A DNA stretch of 64,000 nucleotides from Sipunculus nudus (Eukaryota > Annelida > Sipuncula > Golfingiida > Sipunculidae), in NCBI GenBank assembly GCA_026874595.1, contig CM049307.1:30540362-30604361 (forward strand), written 5' to 3'. Position 1 is the first letter of the stretch, and every line of letters begins with the position of its first letter. This document shows positions 44,986-58,356 of this stretch, one piece after another. Both the position numbers and the translations under genes were made by a program. The notes below the pieces were generated by a model. It was not told where the DNA came from. It worked only from the letters and a program-made list of their open reading frames with translations, and searched no databases.

Positions 44986-46313
44986 AGGATGGGGCGTGAT
45001 TCGGGGCGGCTGTGGTGGTAATACCACCAAGATTGATTATGGAGCTTCAGTCGGAATGACCTTGGCAGTTATACCACAAGGAGTGACGATGGAGGGTGAG
45101 TCGGAGTGGCTGTGGCAGTAATAGCACCGAGAGTAATGATGGAGCGTGAGTCGGGGCTGCTGTGGCGGTAATACCACCGAGAGTGATTATGGAGCGTCAG
45201 TCGGAATGATCGTGGCAGTTACACCACAAGGAGTGACGATGGAGGGTGAGTCGGAGTGGCTGTGGCAGTTATAGCACCGAGAGTAATGATGGAGCGTGAG
45301 TCGGGGCTGCTGTGGCGGTAATACCACCGAGAGTGATTATGGAGCGTCAGTCGGAATGATCGTGGCAGTTACACCACAAGGAGTGACGATGGAGGGTGAG
45401 TCGGAGTGGCTGTGGCAGTAATAGCACCGAGAGTGATTATGGAGCGTGAGTCGGGGCGGCTGTGGCGGTAATACCACCGAGAGTGATTATGGAGCTTCAG
45501 TCGGAATGACCGTGGCAGTTATACCGCAAGGAGTGATGATGGAAGGTGAGTCGGAGTGGCTGTGGCAGTAATAGCACCGAGATTGATGATGGAGCGTGAG
45601 TCGGGGCGGCTGTGGCGGTAATACCACCGAGAGTGATTATGGAGCGTCAGTCGGAATGACCGTGGCAGTTATACCACAAGGAGTGATGATGGGGGGTGAG
45701 TCGGAGTGGCTGTGGCAGTAATAGCACCGAGAGTAATGATCGAGTGATACCACCGAGAGTGATTATGGAGCGTCAGTCGGAATGACCGTGGCAGTTATAC
45801 CACAAGGAGTGATGATGGAGGGTAAGTCGGAGTGGCTGTGGAAGTTAATGCACCACGAGTGATGATGGGGCGTGAGTCGGAGCGGTTGTGGCAGTAATAC
45901 CACCGAGAGTGATTATGGAGCGTCAGTCGGAATGACCGTGGCGGCTATACCACAAGGAGTGATGATGGAGGGTGAGTCGGAGTGGCTGTGGAAGTTAATG
46001 CACCACGAGTGATGATGGAGCGTGAGTCGGAGCGGTTGTGGCGGTAATACCACCGAGAGTGATTATGGAGCGTCAGTCGGAATGACCGTGGCGGCTATAC
46101 CACAAGGAGTGATAATGGAGGGTGAGTCGGAGAGGCTGTGGCAGTAATAGCACCGGGAATGATGATGGAGCGTGAGTCGGGGCGGCTGTAGCGGAAATAC
46201 CACCAAGAGTGATTATGGAGCGTCAGTCGGAATGACCGTGGCAGTTATACAACAAGGAGTGATGATGAAGTGTGAGTCGGAGTGGCTGTGGCAGTTAATG
46301 CACCACGAAGTAT
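44986..46313. repeat. 50-bp satellite in 150-bp trimers, block 1
   Basis: Units follow the order A (GAGTGATTATGGAGCGTCAGTCGGAATGACC), B (GAGTGATGATGGAGGGTGAGTCGGAGTGGCT) and C (GAGTGATGATGGAGCGTGAGTCGGGGCGGCT), each about 50 bp. The ABC trimer repeats about eight times, with some units lost near 45740. Open frames inside are artefacts. Confidence 0.9.
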
Positions 46314-46868
46314 GGTATTACTGTATATTCATTCATATTTTATTTTCATATTTAATGCTTATTGCTATTTAGGATGGAAATCTTTCTTATCATATTATTG
46401 TTAATGGTAACGTGCTTCTATCGTAAGAATCTTTGTAATGTTTTAAATAATCAGTAACTGAAGTGTATAGGTAATGGAATACTGGTCAGTCATTGCGCCT
46501 GCTTTACGTTGTTTTCTGAATGATTATTCAATAAATTTATCAGAAAAAAATGAGCTGTTTTTTAATTCTGAGGCTTTCTGTACAGAGATCTGACAGATTT
46601 TTTCCACCATAAAAAGCAACACTCGTGGACCAGGCTGCCACTGAATATTTGGTACACACGTGTGCCGCGACTATCCCAAAGTAGAAGAATAAGACACAAT
46701 CTGTCAGTTGAAATCGTTTATCTATTCGTGAGGATACAGAAATCAGTTTATTAAATATAATCATCTCTCACGTGCATGGGACTGAAAAGAAGGTACAGTA
46801 TACATGAAAATTTATTTTCTTTATAATCCTGACTGAACTTTGATGATGTAAACAAATAAGTTACACCA
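46314..46868. repeat. Duplicated ~555-bp spacer, copy 2
   Basis: Partner of 44421-44985, in the same orientation. The pair shows that spacer plus satellite was duplicated as one larger unit. Confidence 0.9.
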
Positions 46869-48970
46869 CCACGATAAATGATGGAGCGTGAGTCGGGGCG
46901 GCTGTGGCGGTAATACCACCGAGAGTGATTATGGAGCGTCAGTCGGAATGACCGTGGCAGTTATACCACAAGGAGTGATGATGGAGGGTGAGTCGGAGTG
47001 GCTGTGGCAGTAATAGCACCGAGAGTGATATACCACAAGGCTGTGGCTGTGGCGGTGAGTGATTAAGGAGCGTCAGTCGAAATGACCGTGGCAGTTATAC
47101 AACAAGGAGTGATGATGGAGGGTGAGTCGGAGTGGCTGTGGCAGTAATAGCACCGAGAGTGATATACCACAAGGAGTGATGAAGAAGTGTGAGTCGTAGT
47201 GGCTGTGGCAGTTAATGCACCACGAGTGATGATGGAGCGTGGGTCGGAGTTGTCCTGGCAGTTATACCACCGAGAGTGATGACGGATATACCACCACGAC
47301 TGATGATGGAGCGTCAGTCGGAATGACCGTGGTGGTTTTACCAACGCGAATGATGATGGGGTTTGAGTCGGAGCGGCTGTGGCAATTCTACCATCACGAG
47401 TGATGATGGAGCGTGTGTCGGAGCGGTAGTGGTATTTGTACACCACGATTGAGGGAGCGTGAGTCGGAGCGGTAGTGGCAGTTATACCACCACGAGTGAG
47501 GGAGCGTGAGTCGGAGCGGTATTTGCAAGTGTACTTCCGTGAGTGATGATGGAGCGTGAGTCGGAATGACCTTGGCAGTTTTACCACCAGCAGGGATGTT
47601 GGAGCGTGAGTCGGAGTGATTCTGGCAGTAATACCACCACGAGTGATGACAGAGCGTGAGTTGGAGTGGCTGTGGCAATATACCACCACGAGTGATGATG
47701 GAGCGTGAGTCGGAGCGGCTGTGGCAGTTATACCACCATAAGGAGTGATGATGGAGCGTCAGTCGGATCCGTATTAGCAATTAGTGCATATAGAGTGATG
47801 ATGGAACGTATGAGCGGTAGTGGCAGTTAAACCATCACGAGTTATGATTGAGCGTGATTCGGAGCGGTACTGGTAGTTATACCACCATGAGTGTTGATTG
47901 AGCGTGAAGCGGAGCGGTATTGGCAGTTATACCACCACGAGTGATGACTGAGGGTAAGTTGGAGTGGATGTGGCAATATATCACCGTGAGTGATGATGGA
48001 GCGTAAGTCGGAGTGGCTGTGCCAGGTATATCACCACAATTAATGATAGAGCGTGAGTCGGAGCGATAGTGGCAGTTATACCACCACGTGTGATGATGGA
48101 GCGTGAGTCGATGTGATTGTGGCAGTTATAACACCACGAGTAATGATCGAGCGTGAGTTGGAGTGGTTGTTGGAGTTAATGCACAAAGGATGATGATGAA
48201 GCGTGTGTCGGAGGGCTTGTGACAGTTTTTCCACCACAAGTGATGATTGAGTGTGAGTCGGAGCGGCTGTGGCAGGTATACCACAACGTCTGATGATTGA
48301 GCGTGAGTGAGTCGGAGTGGCTGTGGTAGGAATACTATGTAATATCACATGTGATGATGGAGCGTGAGTCGGAGTGGCTGTGGCAGGTATACCACCACGT
48401 CTGATGATTGAGGGTGAGTCAGACTGGCTGTGGCAGGTATACCACCACGTCTGATGATTGAGCGTGAGTCGGAGTGGTTGTGGTAGGAATACTATGTAAT
48501 ATCACATGTGATGATCGAGCGTGAGTTGGAGTGGTTGTGGCAGTTATACCATCGCGAGTGATGATGGAGCATGAGCCTGAGCGGAAGTGGTAGTAGAACC
48601 ACCGCGAGGGACGATGGAGCGTGGGTTGGAGTGGTTGTCGCAGTTATACCACCATGTGTGATGATGGATTTATTATACCACCACGAGTTATGACGGAGCG
48701 CGAGTCGGAGCGGAAGTAGTAGTTGTACGACCGCGAAGGATGATGGAGCGTGAGTTTGATTGGCTGTGGCAGTAAATGCCCCACGAGTGATGATGGAGCG
48801 TGAGTCGGAGTGGCTGTGGCAGGTATACCACCAAGGGTGATGATGGAGCGTAAGGTCGGAGCGGCAGTGGCAGTTAAACATCACGAATTATGATGGAGGG
48901 TGAGTCGGAGCGGAAGTGGTAGTTGTACCACCGCGAGGATTGATGGAGCGTGAGTTTGAGTGGCAGAGCT
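46869..48970. repeat. 50-bp satellite, block 2 (more diverged)
   Basis: It uses the same ~50-bp unit, orderly at 46870-47020 and then scrambled. A longer phrase with GGTAGGAATACTATGTAATATCACATG occurs at 48330 and 48488. Minus-strand frames of up to 208 codons are repeat translations (TATAxPTHAPSS). Confidence 0.9.
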
Positions 48971-48974
48971 TGTT

Positions 48975-51085
48975 GCTCGAACTTTAATAATTACACCGTA
49001 TAACCACTCCATTACCGCACAGCTATAGTTTTGCTACTTTGATTTGCTGGAGAGTGTATTAGAGTGGACGTGGAAGCTATTTTAAAGGGGGCATGACATC
49101 GCCTATCAACCATGCAAGATATAAGAAATGCCTCATATACCGACTTGCCGTCAGCCATATTTGAAAGGAATGTTATTCCGAAACCTCATCTCTACAATGG
49201 AATTTTTATTTTAAAAATTAAATTAAATGACTCCATCAAATATCTTAAATACTGGAAGAAAACTTGAATCTTTAATTCTCACAGGAATGGCGTATAATGT
49301 ACGTAAGACGACCTGAAAAAAACACTACTGTGCTGTACAAAACCATAATCCTACGCCACTGCCAGTAATTCAAAAGTGTTTACGCGTCAGTAAACCTTCG
49401 TTAATTTATATAAACTCTGTAAAATGTCATCTCATCTCATGAAAAGCTGCTTACGTCATGAGATATCCCCGATTCCACACAATCTAGATTCAAATTCTAC
49501 TAAGGATTTAATACCGTGGTCGCCTGTCAACTGTCAATTGCCTTTGCACAGGTTTATAAAGCCGACAACTTAATAGATATTGTCTAGATATTGTCATGAG
49601 ATATTTCGCTGGGTTTTCTCAAAATCTGTTAGTTGGTGTGAGTGTGCGTGTTTGAGGGTGAGAGGTTGTGATAGTGTGTGCGCGGATGTGTGTCGATGTG
49701 TGTGTGTGTGGTTTACTATGCCATCGGCTAAATATAAACTCAACGAATACTGAAACCGGGTTTTGGGGAGTTTTGAGAAATATACAAAAAAAAAGAATCG
49801 TGCAACGACATGCAGTACTAAATCGGGTAGTGAGCGGCCGGCTTTCCGCTTATATTCAGGAATAAAAGGCAATAAGATTAACAACCATAAACTGTACTTA
49901 ATCGGTATAAATTATATAAACTGTAAGCTACTGTCCTCGGTTTTAATCTGGTCATGACCTGTTAGAATTTGGCAATCCAGGTCTGTTATAGATACCATGC
50001 CACTTGTAACAACTGGGGTTTACGTCTATGTGAACGATGGCAGCCCATGAAGGTCTTGAATTACTCAGAGATCGAAAAGGGCATAAAACTACGGGAAAAA
50101 GATACTTCGAACACAGTCTCATGGCGAGAATCTATCTGTGGAGAGAGGTGTCGATTGAACCTGTATCGGCTTAGAAGAAGCCGGGAAAACGCTTTTGAAT
50201 AACAACTCCCATTTAGGTGAATTATAGTGGGATACCTCCTCTCAGCAATAGTTTGGCATCTTACGTTGTGTTCGATAACTAGTGTACCCTGGTGTGTTCG
50301 TGTTATTTATGTGCTAAGGAGAGTCAAATGAAATACTTATCGTTGTCAGTCATATGTACTGCCCCGTTATCAAGTGTGTTTATTTGCGAAGCTCTAAAGT
50401 AAATCGATCTTTATAGGAACACGCACTCTTCCAATATACTTTGAAAAGGCACCTTACTAATAGGCCAGTAGGTTTGCGAATTGTTTACTTTAACTATAGC
50501 AACACGCGGTGCCATCGAGCGGCCCGAGCCGGGTGACTGCTCCCTGTGCTATTGGTAATAACGATTTCTCCTGCACGGTCCTGCACGGAACAGGTTACCC
50601 TTGTGGTTTCTGTGAGAATTGAAGAAAATACATTCATGTATATGATTATTCACTGGTACACAATCACGTGAGTTCATTTCATTTTCACCATATGAAAAGT
50701 GCTCTAAATTCCAAAAGATATTTCACATTAAATACGTAATAACATGAATAGGGCCTAAGTATAAGTTTATAAGCGACAGTCAGCCTATCTACTGTTGGTA
50801 CATTAATGTTGAAAGGTGCTCATATGTCGGCCGTGTACATGCAAAACGTACCATAACAATAGTGTAATTTGATGAAATGGAATTGATTAGAATGTAATTC
50901 AACGACAAAATTTCATGTCCCATGACAACACCAATATAAATTTTGACCGGGGGGGGGGGGGGGGGGGTGGTTCCCCGGTGCATTATTCGCCATCTATCGG
51001 CGGCCCTTGACAATGCATCCACAACATTGGTACGGTCAAGTTGCAACAGTGCCGCACTTTTAGTACCCTGTTTATCCAAAGTAGA
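48975..51085. other. Intergenic DNA
   Basis: No exon was recognised. A (TG)n-rich stretch lies at 49640-49710. A G18-type run at 50950-50967 is next to the MITE region. Small open frames here lack domains. Confidence 0.5.
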
Positions 51086-51087
51086 CC

Positions 51088-51305
51088 AGGGGCGGATCCA
51101 GGATTTAGGAAAAGGGGGGTCCAACCCAGGAGGACTAATGAAAATCCTAAAAAAAAGGTCATCAGGTCTGGAAAAGGGGGGGGGGGGGGGTCCAGGCCGC
51201 AAAATTACGTCTAAAACCCCTTAAAAAAGGTTGCCTCGGGTGAAAAAGGGGGGGGGGGGGTCCGGACCCCCTTGACCCCCCCCCCCCCCCGGGATCCGCT
51301 TCTGT
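51088..51305. mobile_element. GGCGGATCC-family MITE, inverted copy
   Basis: It starts CAGGGGCGGATCCAGGATTT and ends GGGATCCGCTTCTG, the reverse complement of 11433-11658. It has long G and C runs. Confidence 0.75.
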
Positions 51306-51379
51306 AGTCCAAAATTTGATGCATGTACTGTTCCAGGTGTTGCCCTAAACCTTCACAAACAGCAGTAGAATGAATGAGC

Positions 51380-52140
51380 AATGGTGAAGAGGAAGAAAAT
51401 GAGCCATAATTTGCAAAAATAGGACCAATATTGACAATGTTATGATGAAAATAAGATTTTGATATGTTTTGATGACCTTGACCTTTGACCTATTTAAATA
51501 AATAATACACATAGAACTTCCAGAGATCGTTCCGATATACGATATGTGTAAGTTACAAAGTGATTCCTGCAAAACTGTGGCCTGTAGAATTCTAACAGAC
51601 AGACATACTGACAAAGTGACAGAAAGTGGAGGGCGATTGACTAGACAAGTTCATGGCAAAAAGAGGATGAAAATGAACCATAGTTTGTGAAAAATGGGAC
51701 CAATATTGACAAATTTATAAGGAAAATAAGGTTTGGATATATTTTTTATGCCTTTGACCTTAACCGTTGACCTATTTTCATAATGTACATAAGACTTCCC
51801 GAAATCATTCCGATACAGTATTTGTTGGTTACAAAGTGATTCCTGCAGATTTTTTGGCTATATAATGCTATGTATAAGACGCAAGAACCAGCCAGCATGC
51901 GCATTGAGGACAACTGACAAACAGACAGACATACCAACAAAGTGACACTAGTTTGACAACAAATGACCAAAACAGAACACAAAGGGGAAGTAAATGAGCC
52001 ATAGTTTGTGAAAATAGGACCATTATTGACGAAGTTAAGAGGAAAATAAGATTTTGATATGTTTTGATGACCTTGACCTTGACCTTTGACCCAAACAATT
52101 AAACATAGGACTTTCAGAAACCGTTTCGATATAAAAAAAA
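51380..52140. repeat. ~300-bp dispersed repeat, 2.5 units
   Basis: Each unit has AAAATGAGCCATAATTTG, AGGACCAATATTGAC, GTTTTGATGACCTTGACCTTTGACC, TTACAAAGTGATTCCTGCA and a GACAGACATAC phrase. Also at 31370-31790. Confidence 0.85.
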
Positions 52141-52144
52141 ACCG

Positions 52145-53555
52145 GCAGAAGCACATTGTTCTTCCTTACCCTTATAACTATTATCAAATTGCCACCCACG
52201 CGAAATTCATTATACAGCCACTTGCCATTCCAACACACGTGTGGAGTTATCGGTCTTTTTCTCATTAAATAAAGTGTTGATGTTAATAATGGCTCAGACA
52301 GTCCTTCATAACTGTCACTAACTTGATTAGCACATTTTATGTATAATGTAGAAAACGATCAGCTTTCTCAGGGATGTGCGCTAGGATTGTCCTGAAATTT
52401 GACGCCTCGGCAGTTCATAGATAACTTATTAATTGAAGTCGCCTGCATTTTCTTTCTTTCACACATAAACTGTTTTATTTCACTGATATTTGATATTACC
52501 AATTCATGTATGCCTACGGTGACTGGCGACATTTTAAAATCTAATCCATATTCTCTACAGTGCCTGGCTTGGCGTCACGAATACACTGAACGTTGGTTTG
52601 CATTTTGAGTACTTTATTTACAGTTGTAGAAGATATACAAAGCGTAAAAGAAACTTCATTTCACATAAGTTATTTGTGTTTTGAAATCTAAATCTTGATA
52701 AATTTTTCCTTCACTGTTTCCATAGCCATCTTTGACCAGTTTCCTCCCGTAAACCTCACAGTGAGATCGATCAGAGATAAGAGGATATTTATGCCTGTAA
52801 GTCCCAGTGAAAGCTTGTACTCTCAGTACATGTGCTGACATTCAGTGCACTGTTTATATTTGAAAGTTTTACAAGCCATCCGCTTTTCATATCTGATGTG
52901 AACGTCATTAATTCTTTTATCATAGGGCTCAGTCTTCATTTTGGCCGAGTTCTACGTTGTTTGTTGTGTGCTTTTTTGTCCAGGTTTCAAAATAAAAAGG
53001 ATAATGTTCATCCTCTGGGACGCATATTGTAAATTTTAAATGCTGCACCTCAAGGCCATTAACAAGAAATGTGACTAAACTGGCCACTGGTTTATTAAAG
53101 ATTCATCAATTTTAATCGAGGTCTACCTCGGATTTAAATGAATTTAGCACCATTCGGATTCATATCAAATAATTTTACCACATCAGTGAAACAGTCTGCT
53201 ACAGTCCCTTTCAAACATATTTTAACTGTTTCATTTAATGATCTTTGAGGAGTAATAGTAGATTGTAATTTAAATCTGTGTATCACTTTAATAAAATTAC
53301 TGCAGTCAAGCCTGCAAATAAGAGGGGTGCAGCTTAACGATAAAAAGCCTGGTTTGAAATAAGATTTTTTTTTTTTAAAACTTTATTTTGCAGTGTCTGT
53401 TGAATGACGGAAGGGGTAATCATACCATAAGAATGATGATATTTTTATGCCCTTTGGATTTCAGGTTTTACATGCAAGGGGCCAGGAATAATTCATAAGC
53501 CATAACCTGTTGTTGAGACATTGAAGGGTATCTCTGAGTTTCTTAGAAAATTCAA
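52145..53555. other. Intergenic DNA upstream of copy 2
   Basis: No coding exon was recognised. A promoter for copy 2 may lie here but no TATA/initiator pair could be chosen. Confidence 0.4.
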
Positions 53556-53559
53556 TCAT

Positions 53560-53640
53560 TTCGTTTTATGAGGGTTCGAACCGGGGATCTGCCTCAATGT
53601 GTAATTTGTTAACCACTAGGCCACGTATTGTTTCAGATTT
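53560..53640 (-). mobile_element. tRNA-like SINE head
   Basis: The minus strand reads GTGGCCTAGTGGTTAAC (A box) and CCCCGGTTCGAACCCTC (B box) with tRNA-like spacing. No CCA-ready acceptor stem is present, so it is a SINE or tRNA relic rather than a working tRNA. Confidence 0.65.
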
Positions 53641-53879
53641 ATCTATATACTGCTGATGTATAAACCTAGGATGTCATGAAAAGAAACTCTGGATTATTTG
53701 CATTTCATTTCAGTAATATCCCAAAAGCAATATGACCTGATAGACACGGTGTTGAAAATGTGAAGAACATATTTCTGTGGAGATCTGTTTGAAATATTGA
53801 CTTTCTTTAAGAAATAAAAGCACGCCCAGTGTTTTGAGGAAAACATACATGCTGCTGTTTTATTAATCAATGTATTCAG

Positions 53880-56800
53880 GCGTGGTAAAGTAGTGACTGT
53901 GTAAAAGATTTTATTGTCACCCAAAAAAAAATGCGCAGGGCAATTATCAAACGTGAAAAAGAGGATGATATGTCTTCAACCTCACGGGGAGAAACGAAAC
54001 ATAAAGCCGTCAAAAACAACAAGAACCTGGAGGGAGGAGACGCCTTGCATGAACATGAAAAAGAAGAAACCAAAGGAAAAACTAATAGAGGTAATAAAGA
54101 AGAAACCAGCGGAGCTACAACTACAGTAAATAAAGAAGAAAACAAAGGAGCTACCGCTTTAGTGAATAATGAAGAAACCAACGGACCGACTACTCCAGTG
54201 AAAGAAAATAATATAACAAGTTTCTTTCAGACAAAGAAACCTAAAGCACAGTTGATTGGGGATAAAGATGCCGCAAATTTTTCACCAGAAAGTATCCATG
54301 AATTTGTAGGAGACTGTGTCAGCTGGTTAAGCAAACAGACGATGTACAATACTGATGAAGTACAGGCTTGTGTAAAATTTATATACCAGAGTTACTTTGT
54401 ATTTAAATCACAGAAAGACCAGATCGCGAAGACTCTGTGCTCAGCTGGATTTGCAGGTAAGGAGCACTTAAAAAAAATCAAATCCATGGACAAATATCCA
54501 GTTGAAAAGTATAGTATAGAATAAATATTCAAAAGGAGAAATGTCATATGTTGAGTAGACTTTTAAAAAAAGAATGAATCCATGCCTTAAATACATTTTT
54601 AACATTTTTCTAAGGAAACAGTGGTATATATATTATCTAAATCTGAAGCGTTAAGCAATGCTAGTGAGAACAGGATTGGTATAATCAAAACCATTTGAAC
54701 TCGAGAAAATGCTTAAGTAAGTCACATTTTACCGTAAACCTTTCCAGCATGTTTAACACGCCTTGTAATGCTGTTTAAATTATTAAAACATTTAATTTAT
54801 TATTCCAGAAATGTGAAGCTGCTTTTTCTTGACAGGTGTAATTGTAAAGATGGTCAAATCCATCCAGGTATCGGAGGATTTTGAGTATCGTATACTAGTG
54901 CATGCCTTGGCAATGAATTTCAGTAACATCTCACTGGATCTTTCAAAGGTAAGTTGGAAACTAAATAAGCATGCTGCTGATAACACAATATTATAGCTGC
55001 ATCAGGGATATTCAGGCCATTCATTATAAAATAAGTATTGTTACGAAAGACAAATTGTTGAGGGGGAAAATCCTGCGCCGATACGGGAGTCGAACCCTGG
55101 TCGGTGGCGCAAAGTCCGGCGAACCAACCGCTTCGCTAGTTCGGTCCGCTTTTATGTCACCCCGTAACACACCCCCTCTTAAGAGCGTTCTGCTATCAGA
55201 ACAAGACTAATTATCCCAGGAGTCACACTTTGGTGAGCTTATTCCCTGGGCCACAAAGTTAACCGTCACATTAGACGAGCCCCCATTTTGTTATGAAGGC
55301 AAACTGTTGAGGGGGAAAATCCTGGGCCCGATCCGGGAGTCGATCCCAGGTCGGTGGCGCACAAGTCCGGCCAACCAACCGCTTCGCTAGCAAAGCAAGC
55401 TTCACTAGCGAGACAGTTCGGTCCGCTTTTATGTACACCCCGTAACACTATTCATATCCAGAACCGTCGTAAAATAAAAAATGATGACATGCTGAGTACA
55501 AAATATTTTACTTAATAGATTACCACTTAAATTATAAATAAAATAACAATTCTTTACGCAAAACCAGTGCGATTGCTTCCGAGAAACTTTGAGCCAGCTG
55601 ACTTTGATCAAACTGACAATGTTGGCTTCAGACATGGGGTAATCGTAATCAGTAATCGTTATCGATTACAACCGATTACATTTTAAAGTAATCGTAATCG
55701 ATTACATTTATTTTGAAAGGAAAGTAATTGTAATCGTAGTCAATTACTCTCCCAATATAATCTTAATCATGATAATTAGATATGATAACATTGATTACTT
55801 TTGTGTTTTCCAATTTAAAACAGCTACAGTAAATGTTTCCTAAATTACTTACCTTTCATGTATAACACAGATTAAAAACCTCATTAAGTGTGAAGTATGC
55901 AGCTGTTGTGACTCCTGACAGCCATCATATCATACTTAGATAGTAGATGTATCTAATTGAAGCTAGGTGGGTTGTTTGTGTGAGCATTTTGAGATGAAAT
56001 AAGAGAGGAATAAATAAAATCAGCATTTTAAATTTAATTTCTATCATATCAAGTATAGTCATCATAACTTTGTTGAAGTGCTCAACTGAGGAGTTATAGA
56101 AAGGCAGGTAATATTCACCTGCAAAGATTTTAAACCTGGTCATAATTAATTACTTGGCTAATTAGCTGAAAGGAGGGAGGGTATGGTACTTCCACTGGTC
56201 TTTGGCAGATCCTTGAGGAGAACACCTCACCCTTTGTGGGTTAATATATATATATATATTATATGAAACAGACTGTTGTGAATTAAGTGTTGTTTTTTCT
56301 CCAGAGTTATATATATATATATCCAGCTGGTGACAAAGCCAGATGCAGCCCCTGTAGTGGCTTATATTAGGTCACAGGTAATCATGCCAATGGGCTCTAC
56401 TCTGCGCCTTGTTATGTTATATGTGAGACTGGCCACAAGTTTAAGCCTACAGTAATGAACAGTCTTAACATACAACATTATGGCCAGTCACACTTGTACA
56501 ACATCATGCCCAGTGGGGCCTGCAAACACGAGTCTGTCTAAAAAAAACCCAGAAAATTAAGATTTCATGAGCACTCTTATATTAAAAAAAATCAGAAAAT
56601 GGAATAATCGACGGAACATGAACAGACGTGGACATAATATACTGGTAAAGGTGATCACTGTTACTACAACGATATTTTTAGCTCGCAGAGACCCTATTTC
56701 AATCATGTTGCCCGCCCTGCTTCGCATATGCCAGCATTTAGCCTGGACCCGCCCCACCACGCAGTTGACATTTCTTTAACCCTCCCTGCGCAATCATAAA

Positions 56801-58304
56801 ATCAAGAGCTATGTTTATAATGTGCAACAAGCATTTGAAATGATGTTAATCATTTCTAGTTATTCTTCAGACTATTTTAACAATCTCCTTTCTTGATGAG
56901 ACTAACTATTGAATCTGTATACTGTGTATTTTTTTGCTTTGATACATTTGAATATAATTCATTCTCATGCCATCATTAAGGTTTGTAATCGCGGCTGTAA
57001 TCATGATTACTTTTTGGAGTAATCATAAAGTAATCGTTATCGATTACATGAATTAATTTTGGTAATCGTAATAGTAATCGTAATCATTTACTTTCAAAGT
57101 AATCGTAATCGTAATCCCTTACATATATAAAGTAATTAGCCCCATGTCTGGTTGGCTTACAACAGAATTTAATTGACTTTTAACCATGACTCAAAAATGT
57201 GCAGTTTATTAATAATGTATTTAGACGGAGGTTTATCATTTGTTAGATGTTATGTTAAATGTGTTTAATAGAGCTTTGGAGAAGAAGGATTGATAGGACT
57301 TTTGTTCAATGATCTAAAACAGCAACCAAACCTGGACAACGTGGATGCCAAGGTAAAATCTTTTATCTAGTGGACTTCTAAAAAGCAAAAAAAGTGGTTT
57401 TCTTAGGTTTAGCAGATTAAGAATATGTCATGTCTAATATCGATATCAGGAGGAGAATAAATGTAGAAATCTTCTAATTCTATTGACGTTTTTCATGTTG
57501 ACTTAAAGTACTATATTAATAAACCACGCACATCTTAACTTTTCTTTTCTGCGCAGCAAACTAATATCTTCATTGAGGTAACTCTCGGAGCACTTCATAA
57601 CATCTCCAAAGTCCCGGAGGTCAAGAACCTGTTTAGAGAAGAGAATGCTCTCCAGGTAAGCATTATGATATAGGTCCTACTGAAAATAGCTTATATCTGT
57701 AGACATTATCTCGAACATTCAACACATCTAAAAGATTAGCTACTTGTTTTACTCAATAATTACGTTTTTACAATGTAAAAAAATCTGATATGAGTCATCG
57801 GGTACCAAAATGATTTCCTGTACCCTAATATATTTCATATTTTCTTATCTCTAATAATCATGGAATTGTATGTTTTCCCATATCTTCACATGTAATATTC
57901 ATGTCAAAAGATATACGTGCGACTGAACAACTGTCGGGTTTAGAACAAATAATAATTCTCTATCGTAACTTTCAGATTCTGACGCCCTTTTTGTCAGTAA
58001 CGAAAGAAGTCTTCCAAGGGCTCGCAGCAATGACTCTGGCGAACATTGTGGATGAAAAGGAAAATGACATTCTGGAAAAGACAGGTTCATGCATCAAATA
58101 AAATGAACACTGCTTTTAATATTTTATTTACTCTCTTCTTTAATAGTTGCATACGTGTAAGAAATAAATATATATATAGGCCTACTGAGTACTGAACAGG
58201 ATGAACACTACTCTGAGATAGTTTTTACACTCCGGCGATCGTCAGGTAACTGTTGCCTAACACAGGCACCCAGCCGTTCCTGTTATTTCTTTGTGGCACG
58301 GTTG

Positions 58305-58356
<52 letters not shown>

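Noticed and set aside
44597..46764. Conserved 91/74-codon minus-strand protein in two copies
   Set aside because: Conservation is explained by the recent DNA duplication of the 555-bp spacer; one copy is shortened by a frame change and no family is recognised.
47063..48884. Long minus-strand open frames (208, 130, 128 and 90 codons)
   Set aside because: They are translations of the 50-bp satellite; the peptides repeat every unit and every frame is similarly open.
49594..49884. 96-codon frame with His/Thr repeats
   Set aside because: It is a translation of a (TG)n-rich stretch.
50789..51224. Gly/Pro-rich frames on both strands
   Set aside because: They come from the poly-G/poly-C MITE.
53560..53640. 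Functional tRNA gene on the minus strand
   Set aside because: A and B boxes are present, but no matching acceptor stem or clean cloverleaf was found; better as a SINE head.
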